Source of the DNA: Leptospira sp. 96542
GTDB taxonomy: Bacteria; Spirochaetota; Leptospiria; Leptospirales; Leptospiraceae
Direction of reading: 5' to 3'
Length of the DNA: 32,394 nucleotides
Assembly: GCA_029310945.1 (NCBI GenBank)
Contig: JARJFC010000028.1
Span: 18,987 to 51,380, forward strand
The notes under the pieces were generated by a model. That model was not told the DNA's origin. It was given only the letters and a program-made list of their open reading frames with translations, and did no database searches. Positions 7,853 through 14,500 of this stretch are shown in pieces. Numbering within the stretch: the stretch's first letter is position 1; every line of letters begins with the position of its first letter. The position numbers and the translations under genes are program-made.

Positions 7853-8731
7853 CTACGAATATTTTTGAACCCAGTCTAAAATATGTTTGGTGACCTCTTC
7901 CCTTTTTTCCCAATGCAAAAAATGTCCCGCATGGTCGAAACCAATCTTTCGAAATCCACGGGGAAAATCTTCCGCCTTTAGAATTTGTTCAAATAAGTTG
8001 CGGTGGAAACATCCATCGTTCAGTCCATACAGAACTTGAGTGGGAACTCCCACAAGAGAATCTAAAATTCCAAGTATACTCTCTCTTCCAGATTCAGTGA
8101 ACAAATCGTTCAAATTTCTGTAATAAGCCAGAGCGGAACTGAGGATACCTGGGTTTTGAAAACTGGTTTTGATTTCTGCTAGATGGTCTTGGTTGGGTGT
8201 GAGATCGGGAGACCAATCTTTCCATAAATAATCCACAAGGGCAAATTGATTGGAACGAATGGTGAGTTCTGCAAGAAAGGGAATTTGGAAAAGTAAAACA
8301 TACCAAGAGTGGATGGTTTGTTGTGGTGCCCAGAGAAAGGAATTTTGGTAAGTTTTTAAGAGTGGAACACCAAGGGTTGTGATGGAATGAAAACGATTTG
8401 GAAAGTACATTCCCGCTGCATAGGCGATGACGGCACCCCAATTGTGTCCGACCAAATGTACTTTGTCCCAGTTTTTGTCCTCCATCCAAGCAAGAACATC
8501 TGACACAAGTTCGTTGATATGGAGTTTAGCAGCTTGGGTGATGGTAGATGCTTCGTAACCTCGCATTGCAGGCGCAACACAGTGGTATCCTTTTTTTGCG
8601 ACCGATTCCATAATGGGAGCAAAGGTTTTATGATTATCGGGGAAACCATGCAGAAAAAGTACAGGAACCCCGCTCCCTGTTTCAATGGTTGAAAACACTG
8701 TGTTCTTGTTTCGTATTTCAGAAAAATACAT
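7853..8731 (-). CDS. Epoxide-hydrolase-like alpha/beta hydrolase with Asn at the nucleophile position
   Basis: The 292-residue protein has the layout of soluble epoxide hydrolases. HGFPDNH (28-34) is the oxyanion region, GHNWGA (95-100) the nucleophile elbow, SWYVLLFQIPFLAE the cap with a Tyr, LNDGCF an acid (Asp239), and AGHFLHWEK the catalytic His270. The elbow is normally GHDWG; here the codon is AAT, so residue 97 is Asn. The protein may be inactive, may self-deamidate to Asp, or may do other chemistry. It starts 1 base after the esterase stop (TGA T ATG), so it is coupled to that gene. No signal peptide. Confidence 0.85.
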   Translation of the reverse strand: MYFSEIRNKNTVFSTIETGSGVPVLFLHGFPDNHKTFAPIMESVAKKGYHCVAPAMRGYEASTITQAAKLHINELVSDVLAWMEDKNWDKVHLVGHNWGAVIAYAAGMYFPNRFHSITTLGVPLLKTYQNSFLWAPQQTIHSWYVLLFQIPFLAELTIRSNQFALVDYLWKDWSPDLTPNQDHLAEIKTSFQNPGILSSALAYYRNLNDLFTESGRESILGILDSLVGVPTQVLYGLNDGCFHRNLFEQILKAEDFPRGFRKIGFDHAGHFLHWEKREEVTKHILDWVQKYS

Positions 8732-8732
8732 A

Positions 8733-9698
8733 TCAGTTGCTCCCTTGGTTAATATCTGGATTCATAAAAAATTGAATCACAACTTCACTGGCTTCCAAGT
8801 CTTTACTTAGGTAACCATATTTTGATGGAGATTGGTAAAAAAAACCATGAGGCCAAACATGCCCACCGTTGGGGATGGTATAACCTTCAATTTTTAAGTT
8901 TTTAGATTCATTCGTATAGGATTGGTAAACTAAATCACGTTTAAAATAGGAACCGAGTCGTGGGACTTTCTTTTCTTCGTGGATCGTACATTTATTTTTA
9001 TCAGCCCAAAATTGGAGTGAGTTTTGAAAGGACAAAACTTCCCCTCCAAAACTATAATTACGTCCCGATTCAGAATCTTGTGGGATGTTTATATTACCAC
9101 CGGAGTATGGAATTACATCATCATATTTGCCCATGATAAAACCAAGGGATCTTGGGTACTTTGGCTCACAAAATTGAATGATGTTTTTGGATGTGGTGGC
9201 AGCGATGGAGTAGGCGGAACGAAAGATGTCACTCGCTTCACATAACAGGCGCTGCGACATGAGGCCGCCGTTGGAAATTCCTACAACATGGATCTGATCT
9301 GTATTGATTGAGTAATGTTTTACAAAGTAATCCACCATATTGCGAAAAAATGTTGTATCGTTTGTGTTGCGAATGTCTGTTTTAGAAAAAGATAAATTAC
9401 GACCATCGTTCCAACGATTTTCAAATCCGTCCGGATAAACAGCAATGAATCCATATTTTTCGGCTCGTTCCGATAAACGAGTGAGGTAAATCATACCTTC
9501 GCCACTCCCGCCGCCACCATGTAAAATAAAAACAATCGGTAAATTTAGAGTTTGGGATTTGGGAAGGTAATAACGAAAATTTCTGTTATCACCATTGGAT
9601 ACGATGGTTTGGTACTTATGTTCATTGACTGGAACAAAAGAAATGGTTTTACAAAATAATTGTGAAAGAAAAATCACTGCAATTAACGTTTGTTTCAT
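8733..9698 (-). CDS. Exported PHB-depolymerase/LpqC-like esterase
   Basis: The 321-residue protein has a hydrophobic N-terminus (MKQTLIAVIFLSQLFC) that could be a lipoprotein signal with Cys16 as lipid site. The alpha/beta hydrolase motifs are ILHGGGGSGEG (oxyanion loop), GISNGG (Ser142 nucleophile), GKYDDVIPYSGG (acid) and GGHVWP (catalytic His). This is the CE1/LpqC/polyhydroxybutyrate-depolymerase type, which cleaves polyesters, feruloyl or similar acyl esters. Intracellular PHB use is not implied, as the enzyme looks exported. The start overlaps the cupin stop as ATGA, and the epoxide-hydrolase-like gene follows after 1 base. Confidence 0.85.
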   Translation of the reverse strand: MKQTLIAVIFLSQLFCKTISFVPVNEHKYQTIVSNGDNRNFRYYLPKSQTLNLPIVFILHGGGGSGEGMIYLTRLSERAEKYGFIAVYPDGFENRWNDGRNLSFSKTDIRNTNDTTFFRNMVDYFVKHYSINTDQIHVVGISNGGLMSQRLLCEASDIFRSAYSIAATTSKNIIQFCEPKYPRSLGFIMGKYDDVIPYSGGNINIPQDSESGRNYSFGGEVLSFQNSLQFWADKNKCTIHEEKKVPRLGSYFKRDLVYQSYTNESKNLKIEGYTIPNGGHVWPHGFFYQSPSKYGYLSKDLEASEVVIQFFMNPDINQGSN

Positions 9699-10168
9699 GA
9701 AAATAAAGATTCAAATCTTTCAATTGTGTTTTTAACATTGTCATCACCTTCTTCTGGGTAACCTTGCAAAAATTCTTTATCAATGTTTGGATCGTAGGGA
9801 CCTGATTTGCCTTCAAAACATATGGCAACGTCACTCAAACAAACCAGAGTGTGCCAAACTCCTGGTTGCAAATCAATGCCACGCACAGATCCATCAGACG
9901 AAAGTGTATGGGTTTCTTGAATCGATCCGTCTTGGTTGAATATCAAAAATCCAATTTTGCCTTCCAAAACCACAAAGGTTTCTGGTTTCGGATCGTTCCA
10001 ATGTCTGTGCGGGGCGATGTATGTACCCTTGGTGAGGACATTTAAGAAACGTTGGTAAACTTCTGTTAGTTCGTGAAAATTATGATTGGTTCGTTTGCGT
10101 GGTGCTTGGATTGCTTTTTGGGATAAATTTGAAAAAAGTTGGGAATCAATGAGTTGAATTTCCTGCAA
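9695..10168 (-). CDS. WbuC-type cupin-fold metalloprotein
   Basis: The protein of about 157 residues has the WbuC pattern. An N-terminal segment R-K-R-T-N-H-N-F-H-E is followed by the cupin metal motif APHRHWNDPKPETFVVLEG, a second cupin motif around LQPGVWHTLVCL, and EGKSGPYDP near the end. WbuC proteins occur in polysaccharide loci and are probably sugar-modifying or sensing cupins; the reaction is not established. I chose TTG 10168 because GGAAGG lies 8 bases upstream and the protein then begins close to the family start; TTG 10195 in frame is the alternative. It overlaps the BFD-like gene by 23 bases and the esterase gene by 4 (ATGA). Confidence 0.78.
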   Translation of the reverse strand: MQEIQLIDSQLFSNLSQKAIQAPRKRTNHNFHELTEVYQRFLNVLTKGTYIAPHRHWNDPKPETFVVLEGKIGFLIFNQDGSIQETHTLSSDGSVRGIDLQPGVWHTLVCLSDVAICFEGKSGPYDPNIDKEFLQGYPEEGDDNVKNTIERFESLFS

Positions 10169-10340
10169 GTGTGAGACCTTCCATTTCCCGTTCAATATAG
10201 GCTAACATGTCGGGCACACAGGCAGTACAAGTGTCTGCGGCACCCAACTCACGGGCTACTTCTAGTATGGGGCGATTGGTTTCTTTGACAACACATAAGA
10301 TATTATCGAAGAAAACTTCTGCACAGTGACACTTGATCAT
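10146..10340 (-). CDS. BFD-like [2Fe-2S] ferredoxin
   Basis: About 64 residues beginning MIKCHCAEVFFDNILCVV and containing ADTCTACVPDM. The C-x-C ... C-x2-C spacing is that of the bacterioferritin-associated ferredoxin domain (Fer2_BFD), which holds one [2Fe-2S] cluster. Bfd normally passes electrons to bacterioferritin for iron release. No bacterioferritin gene lies nearby, so the partner is unknown. The start at 10340 fits family members (MIxCHC); the frame extends upstream to 10382 without support. First gene of the group with the cupin, esterase and hydrolase. Confidence 0.8.
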   Translation of the reverse strand: MIKCHCAEVFFDNILCVVKETNRPILEVARELGAADTCTACVPDMLAYIEREMEGLTLAGNSTH

Positions 10341-10425
10341 GGTTCTGAGAATCAGTCTCTTTCTGGCCTGGGAGATTGGCAAGTTTTTTTATAGAGTAGG
10401 AAATCTAAAAAAATGCAAGTTCTGC

Positions 10426-10800
10426 TTATTTTGGTAATTTTATGGGTGGGTGGGTCTTTTTATAATGTTCGATTGCCCATTGTTTCAATTCAAAGATTAC
10501 TTTTTCTAAAGATCGACCATGTGAGGTGATGGAATATTCCACACCAGGTGGAAAGGAATCGATGACTTTGCGATCCACAAGCTGGATGCTCTCGAGATCT
10601 TTGAGTTCTTTGGAGAGCATCTTGTCAGTGATGCCCGGAATTTCTTCGGCAATTTGTTTGAATCGTTTGTTCCCAAAAGTCAGGGACATGATGATAGGGA
10701 GTTTCCACTTCCCACTCAGGAGTTGGAGAGCTTCTCTTACTGGCAAAATGAGATTTGCACATTCGGTATGGTCTAGTTTTCCAACTGGTTTTTTTGCCAT
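10426..10800 (-). CDS. HxlR family transcriptional regulator
   Basis: A 124-residue winged-helix protein with the HxlR signature: CANLILPVREALQLLSGKWKLPIIMSL, then FKQIAEEIPGITDKMLSKELKDLE (recognition helix) and the wing VEYSITSHGRSL. From ATG 10800 the N-terminal Cys is residue 14. In HxlR members such as HypR and YodB a single N-terminal Cys senses thiol-reactive or oxidising agents, so a redox role is plausible. An in-frame GTG at 10827 would lie within a palindrome (10825-10836), so ATG 10800 is preferred. The divergent DoxX gene is the likely target. Confidence 0.9.
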   Translation of the reverse strand: MAKKPVGKLDHTECANLILPVREALQLLSGKWKLPIIMSLTFGNKRFKQIAEEIPGITDKMLSKELKDLESIQLVDRKVIDSFPPGVEYSITSHGRSLEKVIFELKQWAIEHYKKTHPPIKLPK

Positions 10801-10824
10801 TCTTCTCTCATCCAAAATTTCTCT

Positions 10825-10836
10825 CACTATACAGTG
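10825..10836. promoter_or_regulatory. Candidate HxlR-regulator site near its own gene
   Basis: CACTATACAGTG is an imperfect palindrome with CACT/AGTG arms. It contains ACTATAC, the complement of the GTATAGT repeated on the doxX side of the intergenic region. Placement just upstream of ATG 10800 fits autoregulation. The role is inferred. Confidence 0.4.
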
Positions 10837-10904
10837 CCGTCAACCCAAGGACTGGCTATGGAATTTTTGTATTTTTCTGTTTTTTCCCATTGACAAAAAT
10901 ATAC

Positions 10905-10938
10905 AAAGTATAGTCGCTATATAAAGTATAGCAGCTAT
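10905..10938. promoter_or_regulatory. Paired operator-like repeats upstream of doxX
   Basis: AAAGTATAG occurs twice, 18 bases apart (10905 and 10923), each leading into a palindrome: TATAG-TCG-CTATA at 10909-10921 and ATAGC-A-GCTAT at 10928-10938. A TTGACA -35 hexamer sits just upstream at 10890-10895, although no -10 lies at ideal spacing. The sites end 27 bases before the doxX ATG, where the divergent HxlR-type regulator would be expected to bind. Confidence 0.55.
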
Positions 10939-10965
10939 CGAAAATATCAATCTTAGAGGTTTTTT

Positions 10966-11337
10966 ATGAAAACAAATCAAATTGTCTATTGGGTTTCAAC
11001 AGGAGTGCTTTCTCTTCTTATGCTCCTCAGTGGAGTTAGTTATTTCGCCAATCCTTCCATCGCAGAAAGCTTTCAACACCTGGGTTTTCCTGATTATTTT
11101 AGAGTGGAGCTGGGGATTGCGAAACTTTTGGGAGCAGTGGTTCTCCTTATACCAAAAATTTTTAGACAATTGAAAGAATGGGCCTATGCTGGTTTTGGGA
11201 TTACTTTCTTGTCTGCATCCTACTCCCATATCCAATCAGGTGATCCAGTTTCTCTCGTGGTTCCTCCCATTGTGTTCTTTGGAATTTTAGTTTTGTCTTA
11301 TGTTTACTTTCAAAAACAAACAGTAAAAACTACCTAA
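10966..11337 (+). CDS. DoxX-like family membrane protein
   Basis: The 123-residue protein has four hydrophobic spans: IVYWVSTGVLSLLMLLSGVSYF, the ELGIAKLLGAVVLLIP region, YAGFGITFLSASYSHI, and VVPPIVFFGILVLSYVYF. The segment FRVELGIAKLLGAVVLL is typical of DoxX-like proteins. Members are inner-membrane proteins; some join oxidoreductase complexes against thiol or oxidative stress. An AGAGG ribosome site lies 6 bases before the ATG. Pairing with a divergent HxlR regulator is common and suggests induction by a reactive compound. Confidence 0.88.
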   Translation: MKTNQIVYWVSTGVLSLLMLLSGVSYFANPSIAESFQHLGFPDYFRVELGIAKLLGAVVLLIPKIFRQLKEWAYAGFGITFLSASYSHIQSGDPVSLVVPPIVFFGILVLSYVYFQKQTVKTT

Positions 11338-11351
11338 ACTTCTTAATTGAC

Positions 11352-11377
11352 TCCCCCGGTTTTTTATAGCTGGGGGA
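11352..11377. terminator. GC-rich hairpin after doxX
   Basis: TCCCCCGG (11352-11359) pairs with CTGGGGGA (11370-11377), with one G-T pair and a 10-base loop containing TTTTTT. No T-run follows on either strand. It may end transcription from doxX or from the convergent genes, but it is not a standard intrinsic terminator. Confidence 0.35.
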
Positions 11378-11418
11378 CCAATCGTTTTAGCGTGAAGTAA
11401 GGGCAAGAGTAATATCAG

Positions 11419-11867
11419 TCAATTGGATCGCATCACTTCCATCAGTATGTTTGAATCAAACATATCACTGGGGGAAATAACTGGTTCGTCTTTTGGAATA
11501 TGATTTCCATACCGTTTATTCATAAGAGATTTCACTTGTGGTGAGGATAAATCAAAATCGTTTAGAGTTTTTAATGTTCCCACTTGGAGGTTTGGTATTT
11601 CTTTATAAAGTTTCCATACAAGTTCTGTACAATAAATTCGATCGTTTGACCATTCAAAGAACAAATCATAATTCTTTCCTAAGTAGGAATTTCCTAACTC
11701 CTTCATTTTCTGGATTTGTTTTGGATTCGGTCTCAACTTGGGGTCTTCTATTCGTTTGATCACAAAATGTTTGTTTGTTCCGCTTCCAGCACTTTGAATC
11801 TGCCATTGGCGACAATTGCAGAATTGAGGATGAAAACTAAAATAAGTAGTTTGAAATATATTTTCAT
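11419..11867 (-). pseudogene. Decayed YiiX-type permuted papain-like amidase
   Basis: The frame ending at 11419 matches the C-terminal half of YiiX: HFVIKRIEDP, LGNSYLGKNYDLFFEWSNDRIYCTELVWKLY with the catalytic Cys, then FDLSSPQVKSLMNKRYGNHIP and VISPSDMFD. From ATG 11867 a second frame reads a good signal peptide (MKIYFKLLILVFILNSAIVA) but stops at TGA after about 37 codons. Between them the usual GDIIFQ...YSH.G...EAV segment, with the catalytic His, is missing and the frames differ. The gene therefore looks like the product of an internal deletion plus frameshift. The ATG overlaps the stop of the membrane-protein gene (ATGA). Confidence 0.7.
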
Positions 11868-12625
11868 TGATCCTTTTTATTTGTAATAGTCTTAATTAGA
11901 TTTTTTTGAAACTCCTTCACTAACAAAATGAAAGTTAGATAAAAGAAAACTAATAGAATCAAAGGCAACAATATTATCGAGGAAATTTCTTCATTATACT
12001 GAAGATTGACAATAATGATTATAATCACAATAGAATAAAATTTTGAACTTCGATTTAAAAGAATGGATTGTTTCTTTTTCCAAATTTCTGCCATTGATCT
12101 AGATCCAATTATGATGCAATATCCAAAAATAAGAAGTACAAACATGATCGATTGGTAAATAGGTAAAAAAATCGGGATTAAAAAGAAAAGTATGGGATTT
12201 GGTACATATAATGAATCCGTTGGTGTAAAAATGTTGGAATAAATGATTATAATGAAAGGAAGGACAAAAATTACGCTAAAGACAAAATGAAAACTAATAA
12301 TTAGCCATATGAAATCAATTAAAGAAAGATCAGTGTTTAATTCTTTAATATAGGTTAACTCTTTTGTGATTTTAAAAAAAGATATAAACAAATAAATTAA
12401 AACTAAAAAACTTATGAAATAGATAATATAATACGAAGTTCCCTTTGGTTCAGAAACATAATAATTTACAAACAAATTTGATAAAATAAGAAAAATCATT
12501 AATAAAATGGCAGATTGTTTTACATCCTTATTTGCTAATATATCTTTCACTAGATTAGTATATGATTTCACCAGTGTAATACTACATATAAACTGTTTGA
12601 ATTTATTAAAAAATCTCTCTTTCAT
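11864..12625 (-). CDS. Multi-spanning membrane protein of unknown function
   Basis: The 253-residue protein has about five or six hydrophobic spans (SAILLMIFLILSNLFV, YYIIYFISFLVLIYLFIS, DFIWLIISFHFVFSVIFVLP, FFLIPIFLPIYQSIMFVLL, FYSIVIIIIIVNL, IILLPLILLVFFYLTFILLV). I recognise no family. The charge pattern and short loops suggest an inner-membrane protein with a cytoplasmic N-terminus. The gene is visibly richer in A and T than its neighbours, partly because it encodes so much Ile, Leu and Phe. It overlaps the upstream glycosyltransferase by 20 bases and the downstream amidase remnant by 4, so the three form a transcription unit. Confidence 0.7.
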   Translation of the reverse strand: MKERFFNKFKQFICSITLVKSYTNLVKDILANKDVKQSAILLMIFLILSNLFVNYYVSEPKGTSYYIIYFISFLVLIYLFISFFKITKELTYIKELNTDLSLIDFIWLIISFHFVFSVIFVLPFIIIIYSNIFTPTDSLYVPNPILFFLIPIFLPIYQSIMFVLLIFGYCIIIGSRSMAEIWKKKQSILLNRSSKFYSIVIIIIIVNLQYNEEISSIILLPLILLVFFYLTFILLVKEFQKNLIKTITNKKDQ

Positions 12626-13703
12626 AAAACTTTGCTAAATTTTGAATGGCATTCTCCCAAAGGAAACGTTTTGTGTTGGCCTTTCCTAATTTGACCAACT
12701 GGTTTTGTCGTGGGGGTTTTTTTAGTAAGCCAGCTAATTTGGATTTAAAATCTTCTTCTGAATGTGGATCGAAGTATTCGGCGGAGTTGCCTAAAATTTC
12801 TGGTAACACACTTGCATTTGATGAAAAGACAGTTGTCTCTGTACTTTGCGCTTCGATTACTGGAAAACCAAAACCTTCGTATAGCGATGGATAGATGAAT
12901 ACTTTTGCAGCGCCATAGGCCAATGGAAGTGTATCGTATGGAAGGTGTGGTAAAAAATAAATTTTATCATTCCGTTTTTCTTGGAAAGCAAGTAAATCTG
13001 ATGGAATTTCCTTACTGATCCCCCCAATGACAAGTGGGAGTTTGAGTGTTCCTTCCTTCCACATTGAATCCAAACAACTGAGTAAGAATGGAAAATTTTT
13101 GTGCGCCTTACCAATTCCAACGGTGAATAGATATTGTTTGGGTAGATTGTATTTTTTTAGAAAGGATGCAAGATATGTAGGTTTGTTTTTGCGGAAGGTT
13201 TTTAGATCAACACCGTTATAAATGACAGTAATTTTATCCTCAGGAAATTGGAAATGATTAACTAAGTCTTGTTTGGTGAATTCGGATACGGTTATGATTT
13301 TTTTTGCAAACAAACGAATGAGTCGTAAAATCAAATGTAAGTATATGCGTTTGGCGATAGAACTATGTGCAGTTTTAAAATGATATGGAATCAGATCGTG
13401 GATGGTAACAATGCATTTTTTGAGCAATGCAATGGGGACATTGAAATGGGGAATGTCGAGAACATCCATTTCCTTCATGCGAGGGTGACCCAAAAGTTCG
13501 TTTATTGAATAAATGTTGGCGTCATAATGTATTATTTCAGCGTGATTGGGGATTTGGTATTGATTTAGAACTTTGGGGTTTCCAAAAATATACAACGTTG
13601 CTTTTTCTTTCGGAATTGGCCAAAATTTTAGGATATGTTGGATGCGGATTCCTATCCCTGAATTTTCAATCATTCGTGCATCGTAACCAATTTTTATGGG
13701 CAT
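12606..13703 (-). CDS. Glycosyltransferase family 4-like protein
   Basis: The 365-residue protein has the two-domain GT-B layout. The N-terminal IGYDARMIENSGIGIRIQHIL is the acceptor-side glycine loop. The middle has HDLIPYHF and ITVSEFTKQDLVNHFQFPEDKITVIYNGVD. The donor-side motif is YPSLYEGFGFPVIEAQS, with the E-x7-E pair of GT4 enzymes. Such enzymes transfer a sugar from a nucleotide-sugar to a glycan or lipid, often for LPS or exopolysaccharide; donor and acceptor are not deducible. No other polysaccharide gene is adjacent except the membrane protein that overlaps its end. Confidence 0.9.
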   Translation of the reverse strand: MPIKIGYDARMIENSGIGIRIQHILKFWPIPKEKATLYIFGNPKVLNQYQIPNHAEIIHYDANIYSINELLGHPRMKEMDVLDIPHFNVPIALLKKCIVTIHDLIPYHFKTAHSSIAKRIYLHLILRLIRLFAKKIITVSEFTKQDLVNHFQFPEDKITVIYNGVDLKTFRKNKPTYLASFLKKYNLPKQYLFTVGIGKAHKNFPFLLSCLDSMWKEGTLKLPLVIGGISKEIPSDLLAFQEKRNDKIYFLPHLPYDTLPLAYGAAKVFIYPSLYEGFGFPVIEAQSTETTVFSSNASVLPEILGNSAEYFDPHSEEDFKSKLAGLLKKPPRQNQLVKLGKANTKRFLWENAIQNLAKFYEREIF

Positions 13704-13794
13704 AGAGGTAATGGATTATGTCCTTGTGGAGAGTAAAAAAGGAAATGTATCTTTCCAATCCTGAATAAATCTAGTCAAAATAATGGTGATTTTT

Positions 13795-13826
13795 CTGCAT
13801 TCAGATTTTAAAACTTCTGAATACAG
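13795..13826. promoter_or_regulatory. Inverted repeat upstream of folE
   Basis: CTGCATTCAGA (13795-13805) and TCTGAATACAG (13816-13826) form an inverted repeat, 10 of 11 matching, around a 10-base AT spacer. It ends 30 bases before the folE ATG. It may be a repressor operator or an mRNA leader hairpin; no known regulator box was matched. Confidence 0.4.
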
Positions 13827-13856
13827 TCATTATGATTTCTAACAGAAGGGATGTGA

Positions 13857-14408
13857 ATGGAAGATTTAATCGAGGAAATTCTTAGACAAATCGGTGAAGA
13901 CCCAAGCCGTGAAGGTCTTGTCAAAACACCAAATCGAGTGAAGAAGGCCTATGATTTTTTGACCAGCGGTTACACTGCGGATATTTCTACCATCGTGAAT
14001 GGTGCCATCTTTGAGGAGAACACAACGGGGATGGTTCTCGTTCGTGACATCGAACTCTATTCACTTTGTGAACACCACTTACTACCATTTTTCGGAAGGG
14101 CACATGTGGCCTACATCCCCAATAAAAAAATCATAGGAATCAGTAAAATTCCAAGGATAGTTGATGTGTTCGCCAGACGTTTGCAAGTACAAGAACGATT
14201 GACCGATCAAATTGCCCAAGCCATCCAAGAAACACTCGATCCACTTGGAGTCGGAGTTGTGATCAAAGCGAAACATCTATGTATGATGATGCGTGGTGTG
14301 GAAAAACAAAATTCTGAGTTGTTCACTTCAAGTTTACTTGGTTTATTCAAAACAGACTCTACCACTCGCAGCGAGTTTTTAGATTTGATTCGTACTGGTT
14401 CTCATTGA
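13857..14408 (+). CDS. folE: GTP cyclohydrolase I
   Basis: The 183-residue type IA enzyme converts GTP to dihydroneopterin triphosphate, the first step of folate and, in bacteria with QueD, of 7-deazapurine biosynthesis. Zinc ligands are visible as Cys71 and His74 in [11 protein letters not shown] and Cys142 in [37 protein letters not shown] is the conserved core. An AAGGG lies 6 bases before the ATG. An inverted repeat precedes the gene. A queE gene lies about 13 kb away in this window, so both early deazaguanine steps are present. Confidence 0.97.
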   Translation: MEDLIEEILRQIGEDPSREGLVKTPNRVKKAYDFLTSGYTADISTIVNGAIFEENTTGMVLVRDIELYSLCEHHLLPFFGRAHVAYIPNKKIIGISKIPRIVDVFARRLQVQERLTDQIAQAIQETLDPLGVGVVIKAKHLCMMMRGVEKQNSELFTSSLLGLFKTDSTTRSEFLDLIRTGSH

Positions 14409-14500
14409 ATATAATGGTTCTAAAGAATTATTTGAAACACTAACATTCTTTTGTAGACTTTTTATAAATTACGCTTAAACTTTTCTCTCCAGAGGGTCCT

